DNA from: Crocinitomicaceae bacterium
Lineage (GTDB): Bacteria; Bacteroidota; Bacteroidia; Flavobacteriales_D; Crocinitomicaceae
Reading direction: 5' to 3'
NCBI GenBank assembly: GCA_030833845.1
Contig: JAURGK010000016.1
Location: 1-53,852, forward strand
Length of the DNA stretch: 53,852 bases
Part shown: one piece after another, positions 27,977 to 33,877 of the stretch
How the letters are laid out: each line of letters starts with the position of its first letter
How positions within the stretch are numbered: position 1 is the first letter of the stretch
Translations under genes and position numbers: made by a program
Notes under the pieces: model-generated
What the model was told of the DNA's origin: nothing
What the model saw: the letters and a program-made list of their open reading frames with translations, nothing else
The model's database searches: none

Positions 27977-28058
27977 GCGGATGTGGTGAAATTGGTAGAC
28001 ACGCCAGACTTAGGATCTGGTGCCGAGAGGTGTGCGGGTTCGAGTCCCTCCATCCGCA
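27977..28058 (+). tRNA. tRNA-Leu, anticodon UAG
   Basis: 82-base class II tRNA with a long variable arm. The acceptor stem GCGGATG pairs with CATCCGC (28051-28057), discriminator A at 28058. The anticodon stem is CCAGA/TCTGG, loop CTTAGGA, anticodon TAG at 28011-28013, reading CUA and other CUN leucine codons. The T-arm has GGTTCGAGTCC. The 3' CCA is not encoded. Confidence 0.97.
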
Positions 28059-28060
28059 CT

Positions 28061-28094
28061 AAGGCCTCGTTGGTTCAACGAGGCCTTTTTTTTT
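28061..28094 (+). terminator. Terminator after tRNA-Leu
   Basis: AAGGCCTCGTTG (28061-28072), loop GTT, CAACGAGGCCTT (28076-28087), T-run to 28094. It begins 2 bases after the mature tRNA end. Confidence 0.92.
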
Positions 28095-28120
28095 AATAGT
28101 TGGTTTAATTTAACGATCAA

Positions 28121-29464
28121 ATGAAAATTACACGTCAAGAAATCGATGCCCAAAATGGCGTTTTAAAAGTTGAAGTTGCTGCTGAAGATTACCAAGGTAA
28201 GGTAAAGTCGGCGCTAGATAAGTACAGAAAAACTGCAAAAATCCCTGGTTTTCGCCCTGGTCATGTGCCAGCTGCACTCATTCAAAAACAATACGGAAAG
28301 TCAGTACTTTTAGATGAGCTCAATAAAATTACCAATGATGCGATCTATCAGTACATCACCGAAGAAAAATTGGACATTCTTGGCAACCCCTTACCGATTG
28401 AAAATGGGGTAGAGGGTAGTTTTGATACACCTGCAGATTTTACATTTAGTTATGAAATAGGTTACAGTCCGGTATTTGAACTGCCTATCTCAAATAAAAC
28501 GAAAATCACCTACAATACGGTAAAGATTGACAAGCAACTCATTGAAAAACAAACCGAAGATTTACGTCGCCGTTACGGTAAATTGATTTCCTCTGAGACT
28601 GTTTCCCAAAAAGATATGGTGATGGGTAAGTTTGAAGAGCTCGAAGCTGGGCAAGTGAAAGAAGGCGGGATAAGTCATTCCACGACGATTTCCATGGAGT
28701 TCTTAGACAACAAAGCCGCCCAAAAACTTTTGCTAGGAAAAAAAGTAAACGACACATTTGCATTAGAGGTAGCGAAGGTTTCTAAAAGCCCTGAAGATGC
28801 CGCAGCAATGTTAGGTATTTCTGCCGAAGCATATGCGAACTTAGAGGCTTCTTTCCAATTTACGATCACTGATGTAAAGCGTATGGAAATGGCTGAATTG
28901 AATGAAGAGTTATTTGCCAAACTGTTTGGCGATGAGGTAAAGTCTGAAGCCGAAATGACCAAACGCATTGAAGCGGATTTGAGTCGCATGTTTGAAGAGG
29001 ATGCCGATCGTTTATTTACTAAAAACGTATTTGATAAATTGCTGGCTGAAACTCAAATGACCTTCCCAGAAGCGTTTTTGAGAAGATGGATCAAGGCATC
29101 ATCTGACAAACCAATTTCGGATGAAGATCTTAACAATGAATTTGCAGCCTATTTGAATTCTTTGAAATGGCAGTTGATACAAACCAAAATCTTCAAAGAC
29201 AATAATATTCAATTGACCAATGAAGAAGTGATCAACTTTACCAAATCTTTGATTGTTGGTAATTATGCCCAATATGGTATGCCTGCTCCCGACGATGCAG
29301 AGTTGAATGAAACGGCAATGCGTTTGTTGCAAAACAAAGAACAAGCTAATGGCATCTATGATCGTTTGGCTGAGGCCAAATTAACAAACTACTTTAAGCA
29401 AACAGTTAGCTTGAGTAAAAAGGAATTGCCTTACGATGATTTTGTAGCCTTGGCAAAAGCCTAG
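28121..29464 (+). CDS. tig: Trigger factor
   Basis: Ribosome-bound chaperone. The 447 residues start with MKITRQEIDAQNGVLKVEV and carry the ribosome-binding loop GFRPGHVPAALIQKQYG near 43-59. The middle domain is a divergent FKBP-like region (about 150-250) and the long helical C-terminal arms follow. The PPIase active site is poorly conserved, as in many Bacteroidota members. It is preceded by the tRNA terminator and ended by a terminator inside the oxyR coding end. Confidence 0.9.
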   Translation: MKITRQEIDAQNGVLKVEVAAEDYQGKVKSALDKYRKTAKIPGFRPGHVPAALIQKQYGKSVLLDELNKITNDAIYQYITEEKLDILGNPLPIENGVEGSFDTPADFTFSYEIGYSPVFELPISNKTKITYNTVKIDKQLIEKQTEDLRRRYGKLISSETVSQKDMVMGKFEELEAGQVKEGGISHSTTISMEFLDNKAAQKLLLGKKVNDTFALEVAKVSKSPEDAAAMLGISAEAYANLEASFQFTITDVKRMEMAELNEELFAKLFGDEVKSEAEMTKRIEADLSRMFEEDADRLFTKNVFDKLLAETQMTFPEAFLRRWIKASSDKPISDEDLNNEFAAYLNSLKWQLIQTKIFKDNNIQLTNEEVINFTKSLIVGNYAQYGMPAPDDAELNETAMRLLQNKEQANGIYDRLAEAKLTNYFKQTVSLSKKELPYDDFVALAKA

Positions 29465-29474
29465 TTGCACTTTT

Positions 29475-30407
29475 TTAAGTAATATCCCAATCCAAGACCA
29501 ACAAATTTTTGTTGGTCTTTTTTTGTGCGTAATGGTGTTTTATCTTTAAAATGAGTGCTTCCAAATGCACCATTTTCATGCTTCTATTCGGCACCAAAGC
29601 AATTACCTCTCGACCAGGTGACGCTTGAATATCGGCAATTTTTTTTATTCCTTGCTTTTGTGTCGGATTCAAATTAAAATGTGCGGGTATGAGCGTATAA
29701 CCTCCATTTTGTTCTACCATTTCAATCAGTAAAGGCAGGTTGCCGCCTTCGTAATCCCAATGTGCCTTTTCATCTTTGCTTTCGGTTAACTTACAGAAAT
29801 GTAGCATTTGTGTCCTTAGGCAATTGCCCTTGTTGAGTAACCATGGGTGTAATTGTTGGATTTGCTCAAAATAAATTTGTTTGGCTTTAATTTGCGGGCA
29901 ATAAACTTGAATTTCTTCTTGGTAAAGTGTCGTGCAGCGGAGTCTTGGGTCTTGATAAGGCCCTGCGATAATAGCCATGTCGAGCTCTTTTTTTTCAAGA
30001 GCTTCAATCGCATCAGGAGTTTTGAGTTCTGTGATTTTAAACTTAATATTTTCAAATGTTTCAATCCAATCTTTGAACAAGTCCGGGAGCATGTAGGCGG
30101 CTACGGTAGGGATGATACCAATTCTAATCTCTTGCTTCACATTGCCGTTAAATTGTTCAGAAAGCAGCTTTATTTTATCGGTTTCTGCCAAGATTTCACG
30201 AAGAATGGGTATGAGTTGTTGACCAAATGGGGTGAGCTGCAGTGGATTGCTGTCCCGATCAAAAATGGCATGACCAAGGGTTTCCTCGGCTTTTTTAATC
30301 TGCATTGATAGCGTAGGCTGTGTTACAAAACAACGTTCGCTTGCTCGTTGGAAATAGCGCTCTTCACTGAGTGCGATGACATAAGAAATTTGTTGGAGTG
30401 AAATCAT
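29475..30407 (-). CDS. oxyR: LysR-type hydrogen peroxide sensor OxyR
   Basis: The start at 30407 gives MISLQQISYVIALSEERYFQRASERC, the classic LysR N-terminus; an upstream ATG at 30512 adds 35 residues that overlap the promoter. Helix-turn-helix at 1-60, LysR substrate domain after 90. The redox pair is Cys196 and Cys205 in GNCLRTQMLHFCK, the same nine-residue spacing as E. coli Cys199 and Cys208. 310 residues. It is divergent from ahpC, its expected target. The last codons overlap the tig terminator. Confidence 0.93.
   Translation of the reverse strand: MISLQQISYVIALSEERYFQRASERCFVTQPTLSMQIKKAEETLGHAIFDRDSNPLQLTPFGQQLIPILREILAETDKIKLLSEQFNGNVKQEIRIGIIPTVAAYMLPDLFKDWIETFENIKFKITELKTPDAIEALEKKELDMAIIAGPYQDPRLRCTTLYQEEIQVYCPQIKAKQIYFEQIQQLHPWLLNKGNCLRTQMLHFCKLTESKDEKAHWDYEGGNLPLLIEMVEQNGGYTLIPAHFNLNPTQKQGIKKIADIQASPGREVIALVPNRSMKMVHLEALILKIKHHYAQKKTNKNLLVLDWDIT
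29494..29524 (+). terminator. Terminator of tig, located within the oxyR coding end
   Basis: AAGACCAACAAA (29494-29505), loop TT, TTTGTTGGTCTT (29508-29519), T-run to 29524. The stem encodes part of the OxyR C-terminus (about KKTNKNLLVLD), so the convergent genes share this segment. A perfect 12-base stem. Confidence 0.85.
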
Positions 30408-30422
30408 ATAGAAAATATCTAT
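30408..30422. promoter_or_regulatory. OxyR-like dyad, probable operator
   Basis: ATAG-AAAATAT-CTAT at 30408-30422 equals one half of the E. coli OxyR consensus (ATAG-N7-CTAT, repeated once with N7). Only one half-site is perfect; the next N7 leads to TAAA. It abuts the oxyR ATG and lies just downstream of the oxyR -7 box, hence over the predicted oxyR start site, and about 55 bases upstream of the ahpC -7 box. It could repress oxyR and activate ahpC. The match is visible; binding is inference. Confidence 0.45.
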
Positions 30423-30423
30423 G

Positions 30424-30431
30424 CAAATATA
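30424..30431 (-). promoter_or_regulatory. -7 box of oxyR
   Basis: TATATTTG on the minus strand, exact TAnnTTTG, 16 bases before the ATG at 30407. A TTG occurs 23 bases upstream on the same strand. Confidence 0.55.
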
Positions 30432-30476
30432 AATTAAATCGAAATAAATTATAGCAAGCCTCCAACCAAAGCATTG

Positions 30477-30484
30477 TATCTTTG
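30477..30484 (+). promoter_or_regulatory. -7 box of ahpC
   Basis: TATCTTTG on the plus strand, exact consensus, 34 bases before the ahpC ATG. There is no TTG at -33, as would be expected of a promoter that needs an activator such as OxyR. Confidence 0.6.
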
Positions 30485-30518
30485 TTATGTAATTAGTAAA
30501 CTTTAAAATCAAAAAGAT

Positions 30519-31142
30519 ATGTCAACTTTAGTTGGAAAAAAATTCCCAGACATTAGTGTGAAAGCCATCGACGAAATGGGCGATGCATTTCAAATCAATG
30601 TGCTCAAACAAGCAACAGACAATAACAAAAAAGTGGTATTGTTTTGGTACCCCAAAGACTTCACTTTTGTTTGCCCTACAGAAATTCATGCTTTTCAAGA
30701 GGCTGCTGCTGAATTCGAAAAACGCAATACCATTGTAATTGGTGCTTCTTGCGACACTGCCGAGGTACATTTCGCATGGTTAAATACTTCTAAAGACAAT
30801 GGCGGTATTGAGGGCGTTCGTTTTCCACTCATCGCAGACTCAACAAGATTGTTGGCGCAAGAATTAGGAATTCTTGATTACGACATGTTTGATGAAGACA
30901 ACATGGCCGGAGACAATGTGCCTTATCGTGCAACTTATCTTTTAGATGAAAATGGTATGGTTTTCCACGAGTCCGTCAATCATTTCCCTGTCGGACGCAA
31001 TGTACAAGAATACATCCGTTTGATAGATGCCTTTACACATGTTCAAAAACATGGCGAAGTTTGTCCTGCAAATTGGGAAGAAGGAAAAGATGCAATGAAT
31101 GCTACACGCACAGGTGTTGCAGATTATTTGAGCAAACACTAA
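30519..31142 (+). CDS. ahpC: Typical 2-Cys peroxiredoxin (AhpC family)
   Basis: Reduces hydrogen peroxide and organic peroxides. 207 residues: peroxidatic Cys52 in FTFVCPTE, resolving Cys182 in HGEVCPANWEEG. The GG(I/L)G-like loop has the form DNGGIEG at about 94-100. It is divergent from oxyR and followed by a thioredoxin-like gene after 6 bases, which is probably its reductant; no AhpF is nearby. Cytoplasmic. Confidence 0.95.
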   Translation: MSTLVGKKFPDISVKAIDEMGDAFQINVLKQATDNNKKVVLFWYPKDFTFVCPTEIHAFQEAAAEFEKRNTIVIGASCDTAEVHFAWLNTSKDNGGIEGVRFPLIADSTRLLAQELGILDYDMFDEDNMAGDNVPYRATYLLDENGMVFHESVNHFPVGRNVQEYIRLIDAFTHVQKHGEVCPANWEEGKDAMNATRTGVADYLSKH

Positions 31143-31148
31143 AGAGCT

Positions 31149-31463
31149 ATGTTCAGTGACCTCACTTCAGATAATCTAGATCAAATTCTATCGGACAACG
31201 CCAAAGTAATGGTTCAATATGGAGCTGGTTGGTGTGGCAATTGTAAAATCACTAAGCCCAAATTTAAGAGGTTAGCGGAGAGCCATCCGGACATTGCATT
31301 CGTTTATGTCGATGCCGAGCACTTTGTTAATTCGAGAAAGTTTGCTAACGTAAGTAATTTACCCACTTTTGCCTCATTTGAATTAGGTCAATTACGTGCA
31401 GAAGCGCAGGGAAATAAAATAGAAACCATTCAAGAAGTTCTCGATGCGATTACCAGTCATTAA
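31149..31463 (+). CDS. Thioredoxin family protein
   Basis: 104 residues with the active site WCGNC (Cys29 and Cys32) and the cis-Pro in NLPTF. The active site WCGNC differs from the canonical WCGPC, which should alter redox potential. No signal peptide. It is 6 bases from ahpC and overlaps the next gene by 20 bases, so it is the likely electron donor to AhpC. I would not name it trxA. Confidence 0.92.
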   Translation: MFSDLTSDNLDQILSDNAKVMVQYGAGWCGNCKITKPKFKRLAESHPDIAFVYVDAEHFVNSRKFANVSNLPTFASFELGQLRAEAQGNKIETIQEVLDAITSH

Positions 31464-31698
31464 ACATATCGTAGAGTTCATTGAACAAAACGATGAAGAC
31501 TACATCAATGAAACGATGGAAACTCTCGAAAATTTGATTGATGCACCTGGCATCAAAGATGAAGAGCTCGACGTAATAGGAGAATTATTGTCTAATTTTT
31601 CTGGTGCCTTGGAGGTGCATAAAGAAATCCAAAATGGAGTTCCCAAACGCGATGCACTCAATAACTTTATGAAACGCGTCACAGGATCAATTAACTAA
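31444..31698 (+). CDS. Small acidic protein, DUF6952-like
   Basis: 84 residues: begins MRLPVIKHIVEFIEQNDEDYI, followed by helices rich in Glu/Asp and the motif DEELDVIGELLSNFSGALEVHKEIQNG. The opening and the LDVIGEL segment are as I remember the DUF6952 family, which in flavobacteria follows ahpC and a thioredoxin. Function is not known. It overlaps the thioredoxin gene by 20 bases and ends just before the terminator. No cysteine is present, so it is not itself a thiol enzyme. Confidence 0.85.
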   Translation: MRLPVIKHIVEFIEQNDEDYINETMETLENLIDAPGIKDEELDVIGELLSNFSGALEVHKEIQNGVPKRDALNNFMKRVTGSIN

Positions 31699-31701
31699 AT
31701 G

Positions 31702-31726
31702 AAAACCACCTTCGGGTGGTTTTTTT
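31702..31726 (+). terminator. Terminator after the ahpC operon, overlapping the prfA promoter
   Basis: AAAACCACC (31702-31710), TTCG loop, GGTGGTTTT (31715-31723), T-run to 31726. It starts 4 bases after the stop of the 84-residue gene. Same core as the hairpin at 18946. Confidence 0.88.
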
Positions 31727-31739
31727 ATGCCTATCTTTG
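31711..31739 (+). promoter_or_regulatory. Promoter of prfA
   Basis: TATCTTTG at 31732-31739, exact consensus. The TTG-like word 17 bases upstream is TTCG at 31711-31714, the loop of the terminator. The ATG of prfA follows after 4 bases, so the mRNA is predicted to be leaderless. Confidence 0.55.
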
Positions 31740-31743
31740 CGGC

Positions 31744-32823
31744 ATGTCAGATTTACTTAGTAAGCTAGAAGCCATACATTTTAGATTTGTCGAGGTTGGC
31801 AAAATGATCACCGATCCAGATATCATTTCGGATATGACTCGTTTTGTAAAATTGAATAAAGAATACCGAGATCTAGAAACCTTAGACCAGACCTATTTGA
31901 AGTATAAATTACTCTTGGGTAATTTACAAAGTGCCAAAGCCTTGCTTGCCGATGAACAAGATGCTGAAATGCGAGAAATGGCAAAGACCGAGATAGATGA
32001 GCTCGAACAAGCTAGGCCACTACTCGAAGAAGAAATTAAACTCCAACTCATCCCCAAAGACCCTGAAGATGATAAAAATGCCATCGTAGAGCTTCGTGCG
32101 GGTACAGGTGGTGATGAGGCCTGTATCTTCGTCGAAGACGTATATCGCATGTATACCATGTACTTTAAATCAATGGGTTGGAATGTGGAAGTATTGAATT
32201 CCTCAGAAGGAACTGTCAAGGGATACAAAGAAATTTCCATGGAAATCACTGGTGCGGGCATATACGGCGCTTTAAAATTTGAATCCGGAGTGCACCGTGT
32301 GCAGCGCGTACCCGAAACTGAATCACAAGGAAGGGTACACACCTCTGCAATCACAGTAGCAGTGCTCCCCGAGGCAGAGGAGGTAGACTTTGAGCTAGAT
32401 ATGAATGATGTGCGAAAAGATACTTTTCGTGCCTCAGGTGCTGGGGGGCAGCATATCAATAAAACTGAATCTGCCATTCGGCTTACTCACATTCCTACCG
32501 GATTGGTAGTAGAGTGTCAGGATGGACGTTCTCAGCATAAAAACTTGGAAAAAGCTATTTCTGTGATGCGTTCAAGGCTTTACCAACAAGAACTCGACCG
32601 CATCCATAACGAACGTGCAGCGCAACGCAAAACGCTGGTATCTACCGGAGACCGCTCAGCAAAGATACGCACCTATAATTATCCTCAGGGTCGAATTACC
32701 GATCACCGAATTAACAAAACGATGTATAACCTGAGTGTGTTTATGAACGGCGATATGCAAGAAATGCTCGATGCCCTCAAAATGGCAGAAAATGCCGAAA
32801 AACTCAAAGGAGAAACAGCATGA
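31744..32823 (+). CDS. prfA: Peptide chain release factor 1
   Basis: Releases peptides at UAA and UAG. The start at 31744 gives MSDLLSKLEAIHFRFVEVGK; an ATG at 31699 lies before the terminator and promoter and would add 15 unrelated residues. 359 residues. The stop-codon recognition tripeptide is PET at 190-192 (PxT class, so RF1, not RF2). GGQ is at 234-236 in GAGGQHINKTES. It overlaps pyrF by 4 bases. Confidence 0.96.
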   Translation: MSDLLSKLEAIHFRFVEVGKMITDPDIISDMTRFVKLNKEYRDLETLDQTYLKYKLLLGNLQSAKALLADEQDAEMREMAKTEIDELEQARPLLEEEIKLQLIPKDPEDDKNAIVELRAGTGGDEACIFVEDVYRMYTMYFKSMGWNVEVLNSSEGTVKGYKEISMEITGAGIYGALKFESGVHRVQRVPETESQGRVHTSAITVAVLPEAEEVDFELDMNDVRKDTFRASGAGGQHINKTESAIRLTHIPTGLVVECQDGRSQHKNLEKAISVMRSRLYQQELDRIHNERAAQRKTLVSTGDRSAKIRTYNYPQGRITDHRINKTMYNLSVFMNGDMQEMLDALKMAENAEKLKGETA

Positions 32824-33635
32824 CAAAGGCAGAATTGATTACTCAAATAAGAAAAAAGGAGAGTTTCTTATGTGTTGGTTTAGATCCAGACTTAAGTAAA
32901 ATGCCCGCGCATTTATTGCAATGCGAGGATCCATTATTTGAATTTTGTAAGGCAATCATTGACGCAACGCATCCTTATGCAGTTGCTTTTAAACCAAACA
33001 CCGCTTTTTTTGAATGTCACGGTGCAGCAGGTTGGGAAGCACTTAGAAAAACAATCGCCTATATTCCTAAAGATTGTCTTATAATCGCTGACGCCAAGCG
33101 AGGTGATATCGGTAATACAGCTGGCTATTATGCCAAAACTTTTTTTGAACATATGCAGGCCGATGCCCTCACTGTTGCCCCTTACATGGGTTCAGATTCA
33201 GTTTTACCTTTCCTTGACTTCAAAAATAAATGGGTTGTCCTATTGGCCCTGACTTCAAATGTTGGAGCTAAGGATTTTCAATTTCTAGAAAATAAAGGTA
33301 GGGCCTTATTTGAGGAGGTAGTTTTCAAATCGACGCAATGGGCCACACCAGAGCAATTGATGTTTGTGGTAGGGGCCACTCGAGCCGATGACATAGCACG
33401 AGTCCGCAAAATGGCTCCCGACTATTTCTTTTTGGTGCCCGGTGTTGGCGCTCAAGGTGGAGATTTAGATACAGTGGTGAAGTTTGGAGCGAATGCCAGT
33501 TGCGGATTGCTCGTTAATTCTTCAAGGGCAATTTTGTATGCAAGTTCGGGAACTGATTTTGCCGATGCGGCAAAAAAAGAAGCGCTGAAAATGCAAGTGC
33601 AAATGGCACAACATGTTCAGCGCTTTAGTTGGTAA
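32820..33635 (+). CDS. pyrF: Orotidine 5'-phosphate decarboxylase
   Basis: Last step of UMP synthesis. 271 residues, the longer type-2 form. The active-site pattern DAKRGDIGNTAGYYA near 91-105 has the catalytic Lys93 and Asp residues. LCVGLDPDLSKMP at 17-29 and the phosphate loop (FFLVPGVGAQGGDL) near 203-216 complete it. Coupled to prfA by ATGA overlap. It converges on a 45-residue gene with a 7-base gap. Confidence 0.95.
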   Translation: MTKAELITQIRKKESFLCVGLDPDLSKMPAHLLQCEDPLFEFCKAIIDATHPYAVAFKPNTAFFECHGAAGWEALRKTIAYIPKDCLIIADAKRGDIGNTAGYYAKTFFEHMQADALTVAPYMGSDSVLPFLDFKNKWVVLLALTSNVGAKDFQFLENKGRALFEEVVFKSTQWATPEQLMFVVGATRADDIARVRKMAPDYFFLVPGVGAQGGDLDTVVKFGANASCGLLVNSSRAILYASSGTDFADAAKKEALKMQVQMAQHVQRFSW

Positions 33636-33642
33636 ATGGGAT

Positions 33643-33780
33643 TTAGCGAGCCGCTAATTCAGTATTATTTTGTTCTAGTTTACCGTAGGCATCACAACCC
33701 GCTTTACGACCTGCTCCACAAGAAGCTAAAACGAGAAGAGTTGCAAATGCTGCTAAAATAAATGTTGATTTTGTTTTCAT
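33643..33780 (-). CDS. Small lipoprotein (45 aa) of unknown function
   Basis: The complement of 33780-33643 encodes 45 residues: signal MKTKSTFILAAFATLLVLAS, lipobox LAS|C at Cys21, then CGAGRKAGCDAYGKLEQ and a stop after LAAR. A mature lipoprotein of 25 residues would remain, with a second Cys at 29. It is short enough to be missed by length cut-offs, but has an ordinary start, a -7 box (CAAAGTTA on the plus strand at 33827-33834) and codon use like its neighbours. I have a memory of similar small lipoproteins in flavobacteria with a GRKAGCDAYG segment, which I cannot verify. Confidence 0.75.
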   Translation of the reverse strand: MKTKSTFILAAFATLLVLASCGAGRKAGCDAYGKLEQNNTELAAR

Positions 33781-33826
33781 GGTGTTTGTTTTGTTGTTGT
33801 TATGCTCTTTAACGGCATTTCTTTCA

Positions 33827-33874
33827 CAAAGTTACAATTTTTGCCAAGTTGGCACGTTTTGAAAGGTATATTTA
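33827..33874. promoter_or_regulatory. Divergent promoter region with a palindrome
   Basis: Minus: TAACTTTG at 33834-33827, exact consensus, for the small lipoprotein. Plus: TATATTTA at 33867-33874, one mismatch, with TTTG at 33840-33843 (23-base spacer), for the Omp85-type gene; its ATG is 3 bases on. Between them lies TGCCAA-G-TTGGCA (33842-33854), a perfect 6+6 palindrome that could be an operator for both. Binding is inferred. Confidence 0.45.
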
Positions 33875-33877
33875 CGG

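Noticed and set aside
29853..30308. 151-residue open frame antisense to oxyR
   Set aside because: Phe/Asn/Leu-rich antisense frame with no start context or motif; oxyR has all family signatures.
31893..32477. 194-residue open frame antisense to prfA
   Set aside because: Serine-rich composition typical of the antisense frame of a conserved coding region; prfA is clearly the real gene here.
33850..33866. Possible sigma-54 -24 element TGGCAC before the Omp85-type gene
   Set aside because: No TTGC at the required five-base distance, and a -7 box of the ordinary type is present.
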